In this document: positions 44,801 to 54,786 of the stretch, piece after piece
How the letters are laid out: each line of letters begins with the position of its first letter
How positions within the stretch are numbered: position 1 is the stretch's first letter
Origin: Ephydatia muelleri
Lineage: Eukaryota > Porifera > Demospongiae > Spongillida > Spongillidae
DNA: 64,000 nt
Direction: 5' to 3'
NCBI GenBank assembly: GCA_013339895.1
Contig: JABACO010000014.1
Span: 7,848,892-7,912,891 of the forward strand
Notes under the pieces: generated by a model
What the model was told of the DNA's origin: nothing
What the model saw: only the letters and a program-made list of their open reading frames with translations
The model's database searches: none
Program-made: the position numbers and the translations under genes

Positions 44801-47026
44801 CATTTGTCATGGAGTTGTAAGGCGCTGAACTTTTAATTAGCCATACATTACAACGCAAGCGTTACATTTCTATTGCGCTTACTGGAAATTTTATAATGTA
44901 CATGTATGTGCTAGGTCCTCTTTTCACGGAAACAATCCCTGATATATTATGTGCTTGTTAAGAAATTAATAAGAGAGAATGTTTTCATTCTTAATGTAGT
45001 AATTTAGTGTAATGTTATAATTTTATTCACCTACAGCAAGTAAAGGAACAGCTATTCAAAGATGCACAAGAACTGTATACTCAGTTTGAAACTGTTTGTG
45101 TGCAGAAAGAAAGGAATGGGTATATAGTGCGGGAATTTCTGACAGGTAAATCATAACTAATGCATGAAAAAAATGGTAACTAAGAAGATTTTGTGATCCT
45201 ACTCTTTTCAGATTTTAAGGGCTTTCTTATTGACGTGAACTCTTATGTTATGTTGAAAATTAGAAAGCAAGAATACAGAACTATGTATGAGTTCTATTCT
45301 AATGCACATAAGTCCCTTGTTAGTAAGTTTCAAGAACTCAATAAAGCAGCAAGTCTTGTGTGCCACAGAGATTGTACAAATATTGATTTGAGTAAGTACC
45401 AATAATATATTTAAATCTTTAACAATGAACTTAGTTACATTTCCAACATGATAAAGTTGATGAAAGCACTTTGTGTCAAGATCGACTCATTAAACTTTCA
45501 TATGACCAAATCTCTACAGTGTGTGTGGCTAACCAACCTATTCATCGATGGTTAGTAAACTACAGTTTGAGAATGGCAATAATTTATGTCATGATTTTTT
45601 TACAACAGTAATCCTCAAGATGCTCGGAATGTTTTGCTGTATCTAAGGTACATTTAGGTTTGTTTAACTGTTAATAACAGATCCTTGTGTGGTTTTTTTT
45701 TTTTTTTTTTCAAAAACACTTCACATTTCAGTGCTCAGACAATGGATGCCATTTTAATGTTACCATCCAAGACCTAATATAATTATCTCCGTTTTGGAGA
45801 TGCTTATTGTGAGGTTGCTTTATAACACAGTGATGCAACCGACCACACAGTGATGCAAAGATCCCATCGACCCATCAACTTGCACATCATGCCCACCCCT
45901 TATGTATTGTAAAATTACTAATTATAATAATTTGCCTGTTGTTGCTACCTCTACAAAGTATGTTAATACACTAAACACTTCATTTAAATTAGTGACATCA
46001 TAATGTTTGTATGTTGAGTATTGAAAGATCTTAATCTCAGCCAGGTATATCCAGGAATTCTCTCTGCATAAATAGCATAGCTATGTGCACTTTCATATAT
46101 TGAGTCAAGTATTATAATTGAGTAACTGTTGCTTTGGTTGTAGAAAGTTCATCATTAATGTTTCCATTGTAGTTGAACCATGATATAGAAGACTAAAGTT
46201 TGATTCTGTCATAAAAATTTACTCTTATAAAGCATTGTGTTGTCCATTCCACATTTTGATTTATTTTTTTCTTGTTTTACTTCTTTTAGGAAGCTATTAT
46301 TCAGAGTAGACATGATAATTAAAAACGTTTAATCAATAATCATCTGAATGCAAGCATACAGAATTGCACGATATCAATAATGCATCAATCACTATCATTA
46401 ATATATTTATACAATAGCTGACATTGAAAGGAAATTTATTTTTAGAGGACTTGCAGCATGCCTTCATTACTGAGGGACTATCTGGTGATGATGCATTCCC
46501 ATCAGTATCGCCAAAAGCTGTGGAGGAAGAAGAAATCTTCACACACAGACTAAAGTATCTCATATTGTATTTACTGTCGATCATTATGTACATGAGCCTT
46601 TTCACTTTGCCCAGATCACGTGAAATTGCATCCCTATTGAATGTAAACAGAACTGTAGTTGGAAGAGAACTTACATCATTTTTGGAGGCCATTCGATCTC
46701 AGTTCGTTCATGTAAGCATCCTACTTAGGTGTATTTTTTTCACAATGATTTGTATACATTTTTATTGCAGTACTTCTCGGACAAATTTTCAAAGGATGGT
46801 CAAGCTTATTTAAGCGCTTGGAATGCTAATTGGAAGGTACATCTAACTACTTCAAAGAAGAATGCAGAAACTGTACGTGGATCATTATCAAAACATACAT
46901 TGATGCATGAATTGTATTGTTTTTCAGCAAGAGAAGGAGACGTTGGAACTACGCAAAAGTCTTCAAAAGGTGTCTGAGCTGTCGGATTATATCCAGTCAC
47001 TGAGTCAGCGTATTTCAATGCAGTGA
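29803..47026 (+). CDS. SH3-domain dynamin-like GTPase, 16 exons
   Basis: Exons by matching GT/AG sites and phase: 29803-29998, 34881-34943, 36961-37079, 37207-37406, 38398-38506, 41687-41818, 42037-42268, 42933-43287, 43336-43466, 44061-44204, 45037-45145, 45212-45391, 46446-46554, 46615-46711, 46771-46836, 46928-47026. Together they give about 779 residues. Residues 4-65 are an SH3 domain (AIYSF, W38, FPG) closest in pattern to PI3K p85-type SH3s. A proline-containing linker follows. The GTPase has a P-loop GGYNSGKST (176-184), a candidate switch threonine 203, DNPG (299-302) and TKCD (363-366). The tail is predicted helical and ends in a heptad-like segment. Dynamin-type GTPases remodel membranes or act in innate defence; the role here is unknown. 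Exon 10 holds one extra base near 44089 that breaks the frame. The SH3 link rests on splice phase across a 4.9-kb intron. Confidence 0.72.
30007..30612. other. Intron 1 sequence, no feature recognised
   Basis: Between the SH3 exon and the first copy of an intronic direct repeat. No other exon with matching phase was seen. Confidence 0.35.
30613..30892 (+). repeat. Intronic repeat D, copy 1
   Basis: Matches 31829-32096 closely (gttgtcacagcttttaatag ... accatttcagaaaaacaag), with a 15-25 bp deletion in the second copy near ggacatacagtctgg. Confidence 0.85.
31720..32096 (+). repeat. Intronic repeats E + D, fused copies
   Basis: 31740-31829 (ttagcactaggaggaccaaa ... aaactgaaacggg) recurs alone at 32594-32685. 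It is followed without a gap by repeat D, which occurs alone at 30613. The fusion of two repeats that otherwise occur separately suggests a local duplication with a junction at 31829. Confidence 0.75.
32575..32686 (+). repeat. Intronic repeat E, copy 2
   Basis: A copy of the block at 31720-31829, with a few substitutions at its left end (ctttgcacacaatatatcta). Confidence 0.8.
33170..33700 (-). pseudogene. LINE-type reverse transcriptase relic (antisense in intron 1)
   Basis: Minus-strand fragments give a catalytic-box context WYLDDGVL (about 33450) followed by GPSLCLHVNLAKC and ELFSRKGKTSFPP (about 33370-33290). These are hallmarks of the palm/thumb of non-LTR reverse transcriptases in which the YxDD box precedes a conserved NxxKC segment. 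Stops and frame shifts divide the pieces. Further sequence to about 34080 may belong to the same relic. Confidence 0.55.
34100..34880. other. Intron 1, 3' part
   Basis: AT-rich with no repeat recognised. Ends in the acceptor tccatttcag of exon 2. Confidence 0.4.
35855..36104. mobile_element. Family A MITE, copy 1 (250 bp, intron 2)
   Basis: Inverted ends of about 35 bp: catatgggatcattttcgcg on the left and the reverse complement of tggaaacgattccatatg on the right. Both carry the inner core aaaagggaccta. The interior block (caagatttcaatttttatga, gtctgaaatg, ttgtaaggc, caacgcaagcgttacatt) is shared with 44678-44946 and 49197-49395. Confidence 0.85.
36128..36262 (+). repeat. 46-bp tandem repeat, about three units
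   Basis: The unit gacctatgggtcaatcaata ... tatacatgtat begins at 36129, 36174 and 36220. It lies in intron 2. Confidence 0.85.
36453..36794 (+). mobile_element. Family B DNA element, intron 2 copy
   Basis: Starts gggtcagtttccgagaaaat and continues with gcttcacgtttgaatcgcta, tatcaacttcctatttt, ttggtgtctta, accctgaggggttcaaaa and ccttatccgttatggagata. It matches 63590-64000 block by block and 22650-23029 in reverse. Its right side runs into the inverted repeat at 36795. Confidence 0.75.
36795..36920. repeat. Inverted repeat with ~50-bp arms next to the exon 3 acceptor
   Basis: 36795-36845 and 36871-36920 are reverse complements with one single-base length difference, around a 25-nt loop. The right arm ends 40 bases before the exon 3 acceptor (36960). 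In the pre-mRNA it would form a very stable hairpin around the branch-point region. Confidence 0.85.
37407..38397. other. Intron 4
   Basis: AT-rich with many TACATGTA-type palindromes and no recognised element. The acceptor is ctgtttag. Confidence 0.4.
38507..39244. other. Intron 5, 5' part
   Basis: Contains a TTTG run and a (CT)n stretch (38645-38700). Nothing else recognised. Confidence 0.4.
39245..39900 (+). repeat. Intron 5 repeat F, copy 1
   Basis: Collinear with 40750-41160: ttaaatgcttcct, aaagttcac(t/a)agcattggcaat, cttgctggagtgcaaa, and the block gtaaaccctgacagtt through gaggaaaagcacct. It carries the 221-bp TTAA insertion that the other copy lacks. Coding affinity is unclear. It could be a retrotransposon-derived segment, since a gypsy integrase relic lies between the copies. 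Confidence 0.8.
39457..39685. mobile_element. piggyBac-like MITE, 221 bp with TTAA duplication
   Basis: The ends CCGATTAACGCCG (39461-39473) and CGGCGTTAATCGG (39669-39681) are perfect 13-bp inverted repeats, flanked by TTAA on both sides (39457-39460, 39682-39685). The paralogous repeat copy near 40936-40955 has a single ttaa in the matching place, an empty site. TTAA targets are characteristic of piggyBac-type and some Kolobok elements. Confidence 0.85.
40342..40563 (-). pseudogene. Ty3/gypsy integrase relic (antisense in intron 5)
   Basis: The minus strand encodes the first part of an integrase core: HPIFVKAPWYMVG, DFIGPLSPASEDGSKFIL and FTKWVEVI. This is the D-containing strand and the conserved FTKW segment of gypsy integrases. 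Only this part remains. Confidence 0.65.
40750..41160 (+). repeat. Intron 5 repeat F, copy 2 (without the TTAA element)
   Basis: Direct repeat of 39245-39900, shorter by the 221-bp insertion and small deletions. Confidence 0.8.
44678..44946. mobile_element. Family A MITE, copy 2 (intron 10)
   Basis: Left end atgagaccgtttctacgaaa and right end reverse of cacggaaacaatccctgat, with the same interior as 35855-36104. Its direction is the same as the host gene. Confidence 0.8.
45392..46445. other. Intron 12
   Basis: AT-rich with a T run at 45691-45710. No element recognised. The acceptor chosen (atttatttttag, 46445) is the only one that keeps both phase and an open frame. Confidence 0.4.
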
Positions 47027-47930
47027 ACCACTTGTGGTGATAACTCTTACAAAATATTTTTTGTATCAGTAATTATATTATCGTATCAAAATCCAACTAG
47101 TATACAAGTATTTGCATAAATAACTTGGAAGAGAGTGTAATAGTAAACACCAAATAGTATACAAGCATTTGCATAATTAAGATCGTTCTACTTGAAGATA
47201 ATGTAATGGTAAACAGAAGGATTTTAATGTCATCTTCCGTTCCGGGATATACCATAATGGGGCAAACCATGATCCGATTTTGCCTAACGTTCAGAGAATG
47301 GGATCTGAGGCTTAGGGCTTATTCGGCTAAATGCTTGTGTCAAAATATTGCACGCCCAATACATAGTCTCGGCCCCAGACCCAACGTTACGCAGCAGCGG
47401 ATGGATTACATCACCGCTGGTGTAGGTCACTACAACTTAACCTGACCCTGCCAAATCAAGCTAAAGGAGATATTAAAAAAAAAAATTTCTGTGAACACAT
47501 AGATACATATTTGACCCCGACTATGAATGTTCACGCGACACAAGACGTTTAAATCATAGATAGTCTACTCTACTATCTATGTTGAAACCGAACGAGAATT
47601 ATCATTGCCTTTAAGCAGCCCGTTTTTATTTCAGGTATTCGAACAGCGCCAACACAGTAGTGTTACATAGGCGTAGGAACCAGGGGGGCCTTGGCCCCCC
47701 CAATCTTGGGCATTATGTGTATAAAGTATGCTGAATTTATATCCCCAATCCTGCTTACGTTCCTACGCTTCTGCCTGTTGTGCGCAACCTCTCAATCACG
47801 TGGTTTGACGGGCAATTTGACCGGTTATTAATCCCTAACCGTGGGACATTTGAACATTGACCCCTCTGTACAATCACAGGCGCATATAATATCAAGCAGA
47901 GGGCAGAGCAGAAACGGATATCTGAACACA
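47027..47930. other. 3' flank of the SH3-GTPase gene; small repeats
   Basis: Contains a short element at about 47366-47435 that recurs at 57952-58020 (ccagacccaa, then ggatggattacatcaccgct), the micro-hairpin at 47555, and an inverted pair ggcgtaggaacc / gttcctacgc (47668-47770) around a G/C run. No polyadenylation signal could be assigned with confidence. Confidence 0.4.
47548..47588. mobile_element. Micro-hairpin insertion, 27 bp, diverged flanks
   Basis: 47555-47581 begins CATAGATAGT and ends ACTATCTATG with a seven-base loop. The flanking heptamers are TTTAAAT and TTGAAAC, which match at five of seven positions. Confidence 0.4.
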
Positions 47931-49060
47931 AAACGTATAAGCAAAGCTTGAATGAAACGAACCGCTAAAATCGAGATGTATCAAGCAGAGCCATAAAAGT
48001 ACGGGTTCCTAATAGTCTTCAACCTGGTTGCCTGGCGAATAGAGTACGATACAGGGAGGCAATGGAATAACGAGGCCATCCAAAGAGAACTCCAACCGCT
48101 CTTAACAATGGTTGCAAAAGAGCCCATTTAGAATCCCTGGGGTTTAGGAAATCTGGCTTTAACTTCGCCTACCGATGAAGTCACCCCAAGGTATGTCGTA
48201 CACGTACATGAAGCTAGCTACCTACTGTTACTATTGATATTATGCTCTTTACTACGCGATGATGCACTAAGGTGATCACGTGGCACCTTGTGTTTATACA
48301 TGTATGCATAAGTCAGTGCTTTTTACGAAAGTACTCTGTGCGTTAGCATATAGTATCTAAGGCTTAAATATCTCATAAGGAATTGTAATTTTATTGTACT
48401 TTCTGATGAAGTAAGGACAGAGGTGTTGCTGTGTTTGCCATGTGGCTGTTATCACAATGTAATGAATGAATTGCTTCACTAGTCAATAGCTAGCTTGCTC
48501 CAGAGATGGTTTGTTATCTTGCGAATCAGGTGTTTGCTCCTCATGTATGTATGAAACTAAATTTAGTATCAGCATAGCTTTTTAAGTGTGTTTAGTTTTC
48601 AAGCATAGGGCTTTTCCACTGCAACTACTCGGTGTGAGCAGTACTATTAGTATTATTAAATGGAGGCCTGAAATTATTCTTAAGGATAACACATTGCTAG
48701 GTCAGTTAACTCTATCATTGGTGAAACCGATTATTGTGTGCTACCATGTAGTGCAATTTTGCATGTTGCAGGAAAACGTAGTTTATAAACACCTTACGCT
48801 AATATGACCAGGAAACGTTTCCTCTGATCAATGTGTTGTTGACTACAAAAGTCTTAATGGTTTAGGTAAACAAAGTGGCTTTAGTATAGTACTTGCGGCG
48901 CAATATTGCTCTGTTGCCCGTGAAAGAGTTAAATGATGCCTTTAGCAAGACCCATCAGTAGATAGCACAGAAGGTTTGTCCCCAGATCTGCACGTGCTGC
49001 TGTCAATAAAGCTAGTGCAGATGAAAATAAAGTAGTGGAATTTGTATACACTATGTTTGT
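47931..49060 (+). repeat. Dispersed repeat family R1, copy at 48 kb
   Basis: Diverged copy of 10440-11340 in the same orientation. Its part at 48765-48935 also matches 61890-62075 (gttgcaggaaaac, gtggctttagtatag, gcgcaatattgctc, ttgccc.tgaaagagtta). Confidence 0.65.
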
Positions 49061-49196
49061 CCTCCCCCTCCGCCCTCATCCCCATTCTTTTTGAGCACTC
49101 ATAACTCATGATAGGAACACTTGTAAAGGAATATTAATGAAACCAATAGCTTCAGGATCAGTTGGCATAATCACTTCTGTGATTGTCTCAAGGCAA

Positions 49197-49395
49197 TATA
49201 TGAGATCGTTTCTGTGAAAAGGACCTAACGCATGTCTTTTCAAGATTTCAAGTTTTTTGATATTCTAGAAGTCTGAAATGTCCGTTCTTACTGAGAATCG
49301 GAATATCTATCATGGAGTTGTAAGGCTCTGAATTTGTAATTAGCAATACATTTCAACGCATTTCTATTGCACATACTGGAAATTTTATAATGTAG
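49197..49395. mobile_element. Family A MITE, copy 3, right end missing
   Basis: Left end atatgagatcgtttctgtga and the interior match copies 1 and 2. The sequence departs after ctggaaattttataatgta, so the right terminal repeat is lost. Confidence 0.75.
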
Positions 49396-49724
49396 GTTAA
49401 AGCTTTGGTAATTTGCACAACAATGCTTCTTGCTGTACTTGTGTCAAGCTGTGTTAAATCCAACTGAGCATTTTGCTGATGAAATAATCTATTCTCAATA
49501 TGTAGGCAATTAATCATTTTAGGCTAATGAAATTAGGATGGTACCATCCTGAAATTTTAATCATATTCATATTCATTACGTCGCTCTTAACCACTATAAA
49601 AGTGTATCAAGACGTAAATTGTATCATATTCTGTTGTATGTTAATTGGCTGATCATGAGTTGCGAAAACTTTCAATACCCGTCTCCTGCAAGCCCTGATG
49701 CGTGCATCAAATGCGTGCTAGCAG

Positions 49725-50160
49725 GTGTCAGCTGCACAGTTCAAGTGGAGATGATATACAAGGTTTGTACATACATGTTCATATGTGCATGCATTTATAA
49801 AATAAACTTTGCGCGAAGAATGGCAACGCTAAGACGTATACTAGCTGCAATACACATCAGAGTGATGCCGCCGAAGTCGACGTTACGCGTACTGAGTCTA
49901 TACTGACGCGGAACTGACGAACGAAAGAGACTTGCTACAAATAACTGGTTTCAGCTGTACAGTGCAAGTGGAGATATGCAAGGTTTGTACATACATGCTC
50001 TTATGTGCGTGCATTTATCAAATAAACTTTGCGCGAAGAATGGCACGTATACTAGCTGCAACAAGACACATCAGAGGGATGCCGCCGAAGCCGAACATCG
50101 CTGCGTTACGTGCACTGACACATGCAGAACCAAACGAAGGAGACTTGATAGTTATAGGAC
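49725..50160 (+). repeat. Tandem duplication of a ~220-bp unit
   Basis: 49725-49935 and 49947-50155 share cagctg(c/t)acagt, caaggtttgtacatacatg, aaataaactttgcgcgaaga and agatgccgccgaag-type blocks. The second unit has a short frame (MARILAATRHIRGMPPK), but the first unit does not keep it, so it is not called as a gene. Confidence 0.75.
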
Positions 50161-50296
50161 GTTGTGCCTTTCCCGTGTCGAAGATGTATGTGAAATCTTA
50201 ATGCACACGAATTTAATGTAGCTGCATGCATCTGAAGGAAGTACATGTAATGAGGAATTTGTGTTATTGAATTGAAGCGTTGATTTTGCATCCCCT

Positions 50297-50474
50297 CCTC
50301 TATAATACTCCATGGGACCTTCGTGATCCACCAGCACTTTATAGTTGCGAAGTATAACTCGCTTGACGATAATGAACCAATTCGTCCTCTATAATACTCC
50401 ATGGGACCTTCGTGATCCACCAGCACTTTATAGTTGCGAAGTATAACTCGCTTGACGATAATGAACCAATTCGT
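50297..50474 (+). repeat. Perfect 89-bp tandem duplication
   Basis: 50297-50385 and 50386-50474 are identical as far as I can read. The identity implies a very recent event, or an assembly duplication. Confidence 0.85.
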
Positions 50475-50765
50475 CACTCACATGCACGCATTCTCTACTA
50501 AAACACATAGAACATCACGACAAAAAGGGTCCACTCCGCACCTGCTCCACCGCTTCGTATTAGCTCTGGATGGAGGTCATCTTTATGTGCAGAGAAACTC
50601 AAAATCTTTCTGGACTTCATCTTCCGTTCTTTAAATCCCTTCACGCAGTATGATAAGTCCTTACCTTCGTCATAGTGAAGAAATGGCCATGTCTTAAACC
50701 ATGCAGCCTGAAACGATCGCAAGACATGCAGGATTTTTTTCAAATGAACGTTTAGGGAACGTCAA

Positions 50766-51010
50766 ACCCATACACAGCGAAACCATTACATTGAGACGGT
50801 AACGTCTCATCACGTGACCTTACCCGTCACTCAGATGTAGGCGGATACCGTTTATATCAATACCAACGGTCCGTCTGTGGACGGAGAGTGGACGGCAACG
50901 TCCTTCCCCTCCGTCGCTCTGTCACGTCTTCAAACGTTATAATCCGTCAGTCCGGGAAATCCACGGTTAAAGGCGGTTCGCTTTTTACCGCATCGTACCG
51001 TCAGTACGTA
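50766..51010 (+). repeat. CpG-rich terminal segment with CACAGCGAAACC end
   Basis: Starts cacagcgaaacc, then eight bases, then gagacgg. It is rich in cgt/acg words (ccgtctgtggacgg, ccgtcagtccggg). The mirror of its end lies at 54640, where the sequence ends in reverse cacagcgaaacc-N8-gagacgg. Confidence 0.5.
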
Positions 51011-52120
51011 AGGTTGGATTTCTGGCTACCGGTACTACAGCGGTACCGCTTCTACTTTCTATCCATGCAGCTTTATCGTATACGTGCACCATCCCATTCA
51101 CTTTTCTCAGGGTTAGTTCTTCAAAAAACCATATACAAATACAAATGCATATAAAAAGGAAGAGCAAGTGTCAGTTTTGCTTGGTCTCCACATTAGGCAA
51201 AAAGCCGGATTCCGTTCTGTTGAAAGATTATTATGTATAGCATCAATCATGAATGCATGAACCACAGAAGTACTTGCTTACACATTTGCGCCGGTATTGA
51301 CAATCTGCGCGCGATGACACTAGGCACAAACGGTGGAGCCACTCACGTCATCAAACGTTCATCTTGTGTAAAAAGTCACAGATGAGGAAAAAAGTGACCC
51401 TTGTACATACCTCATTGCGTTCCAAAGCCCAAAAAAAAAAAGGTCGCTGGGTAGAGGAAATACAATTAAATAACGCACCAATAATACGTTACACCTACTA
51501 ATATGTGTTCGCGTTACAACCTATTCCTGTAGATGGAAGAAAAGTGGTTGTGATATATTCGACACCCCCAAAATGGCACTTACGCAGCACTCATGTCTTA
51601 TCATCAGTATGTAGCGAATCAACAAGTTTATTCGGATCCATAAGTTCCACGCCAATCTTTGAACCTGGAAGTTGCTATAGAGGAGGACAAAGGCCGATAG
51701 CGAAACGCTTACCATATTGTGCTCTTTGCTGCGCTGATGCACGTTGTACTTTGGCGCCAAAATAGGCTGCGATAACATCCATCGGTACACCACTGTTTCC
51801 CCGCCAAAACCTATTATTAATAGTCACGTGAATTGGTCAAGGGACAGTTATTAACCAACAACTGTCAATCAATTGCAATTAGCGAGCTTATACCGCTTGT
51901 TATTGGTATGCGATTTGTTGCCATGGCAATGAGGTAACAGTCCAGTACGTACATGTATGTGCGATTTAAATCTTTTATCAGCCTTGAAATTGATTCATTA
52001 AGGTCCAATACAAGAATGCAGAACATACAACATGTACATGGAATCAGTTTTAGTTTGAGTGAGGATGGAAGACATAATCCTTTATCCCTACACATGTAAA
52101 GAAAGAACGAAGTACTTCTA
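51011..52120. other. Intergenic, no feature recognised
   Basis: Between the CpG-rich end and the minisatellite. No coding motif found. Confidence 0.35.
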
Positions 52121-52121
52121 T

Positions 52122-54020
52122 AATGTTGCATACAGCCACACACACGTCACACAAACAGACACACATCACACACAGGCACACATCACACAAGGCATACATC
52201 ACACATAGGCACACATCACACATAGGCACACATCACACAGAGGCACACATCACACAGAGGCACACATCACACAGGATACATAACACAAAGGCACCATCAC
52301 ACAGGTACACATCACACAGGCACACATCACACAGAGGCACACATCACAGAGGCACTCATCACTAAGGCTACAAATACACACAGGCACATATCACACACAG
52401 GCACACATCACACCAACAGGCACACATCACACAGGCACGCATCATACAGGCACACATTACACAGGCACACATCACACAGGCACACATCAACAGACACACA
52501 TCACACACAGGCACACATCACACACAGGCACACATCACACAAACAGGCACACATCACACACAGGCATACATCACACATAGGCACAAATGACACACAGGCA
52601 CAAATCACAAAGGCACACATAATAAAGAGGCACACATCACACATAGGCACACGTCACACATCACACAGGCACACATCACACACAGAGGCACACATCACAC
52701 AGGCACACATAACACAGAAGCACCATCACACAAATAGGCACACATCACACACAGGCATACATCACGCACAGGCACAAATGACACACAGGCACAAATCACA
52801 CAGGCACACATCACACATAGGCACACACAGAGGCACACATCACACAGGCACACATCACACAGACACATCACATGTCACACACAGACACACATCACACATA
52901 GACACTCATCACTAAGGCTACATATCACACACATGCACACATCACACACATGCATACATCACACACATGCACACATCACACAGGCACATATCACACACAA
53001 GTTACACATATTGGCACACATTACAGACAGGCACACATCACACAGAGGTATGCACACAGACACACATAGCACACAGCCACACATCACACACAGACACACA
53101 TCACATTTAGGCACACATCACTAAGGCTACAGGCACACATGACACATAGGCACATATCACACAGGCACACATCACACACAGGTTACACATATTGGCACAC
53201 ATTACACACAGGCACACATCACACATAGGCACACATCACACAGAGGCACACATCACACAGAGGCATGTGTAAATCACACACAGGCACACATCACACGCAG
53301 GCATACATCACACACAGCCACATCCCACACAGGCACATATCGCACATAGGCACACATCACACAGGCACACATCACACATCTCACACACACATCACATAGG
53401 CACACATCACACACAGGCACACATCAAACACACAGGCCCACATCACACACAGAGGCACACATCACACACAGCCACACATCACACACACACTAAGGTTACA
53501 CATCACACACAAGCACACATCACACACAAGTTACACATTGGCACACATCACACACAAGGACACATCATAAACAGAGGAACACATCACACAGGCACTCATC
53601 ACTAAGGCTACACATTACAGAGAGGCAAACATCACACACGGGCACTCATCACACACAGCAATACATCACACAGAGGCAAGTGCACATTACTCAGAGGCAT
53701 ACATCACACACAGAGCCTAGGGACACATAACACAGAGGGACATATCACACAGAGGCACGTGTACATCACAAATCACACACAGGAACACATCACACAGAGG
53801 CATGTGTACATCACACACAGGCTACACTTATTGGCACACATTACACACAGGGATACATGTATCATAAACAGAGGCGCATATCACACAGAGGCACTCATCA
53901 CTAAGGCTACATATTACACAGAGGCACACATTGACACAGAGGCACACATCAACACACAGGCACACATACACAGTGGCACACATCTCACACAGAGGCACAC
54001 ATCACATACACACACAGGCA
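52122..54020 (+). repeat. 1.9-kb CA-rich minisatellite
   Basis: Irregular array of a 14-18 bp unit, (a)ggcacacatcacacaca, with agaggcacacatcacac and ataggcacacat variants. Frames encoding HTSHRHTSH are artefacts of the array. Confidence 0.9.
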
Positions 54021-54399
54021 ACTGGTGCCATTTATAGTTATGGAGTCCTTGCTGTAAAGATTCTTTACTTGATGACGAATCTGACTCAGAGCTGGAGAGG
54101 TATTCTATATGCTCTCCTGTCTGCCATAGCCGGTACATCTGTATAATAAAAGAGGATACAATTAGCTGCTAATAGCTACCGCTCAGCACTAGCTATATCT
54201 CGCGAATCGAGTATACGCATATGCAGCTGCGCATATGCATACCTAATCGGTGCACGTGTATGATATACGATACATACCTTCCGCAGGAAGCTGTTGTTTA
54301 GCTTGAAGAGAACTATCAGCCTTGGATGACGACTCTGATCTACTAGCATTTGGTGTTCAAAAAATGTAGATCTACACACGTATTCCCCGCAGTGGTGAC

Positions 54400-54645
54400 A
54401 GTAACGTCACTTGCCGCTCATTTTTTGAATTCGGAAGGAGTTACTTGTATCACGTGACCATGCGTCAATAATAGTGGAGTACGCGGTACCGTGCGGTAGC
54501 GTTCGTCGATTACCGTTCATAAATACACGGATACCGTCACTAAACGTTTCCGTGAAATTTACGTGGAAAGTCCGTCTTGATCGAAAGTGACGGGGCACCG
54601 TTGCAACCCGTCTCCGGATAGCGGTTTCGCTGTGATAGGGTGAAT
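54400..54645 (-). repeat. CpG-rich terminal segment, inverted mate of 50766
   Basis: Ends (plus strand) ccgtctccggatagcggttt then cgctgtg. On the minus strand this is CACAGCGAAACC, eight bases, GAGACGG, identical in spacing to 50769. The segment has the same CpG-rich word content. Confidence 0.5.
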
Positions 54646-54786
54646 GGTTAAAGAATAAATGCACAATGACATCAGTCACGCCCACATATTAGACACGCCC
54701 ATTTTTGGACCGAAAGTTGGTGCGGCTGTGCGCCGGGCCTGCCCTGGTTTGGGGGTAGGTAGAACGACTTCGTCTGCTGCAGGACG

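Noticed and set aside
46418-46445. Alternative acceptor acaatag at 46417 for GTPase exon 13
   Set aside because: It gives phase 0 whereas exon 12 leaves phase 1. The acceptor at 46445 fits both phase and frame.
49932-50201. Small protein gene with MARILAATRHIRGMPPK
   Set aside because: It lies in a tandem duplication whose other unit does not keep the frame; no family match or splice support.
52122-54020. CRISPR-like array
   Set aside because: Units of 14-18 bp with no distinct spacers and no cas genes, in an animal genome; a simple minisatellite.
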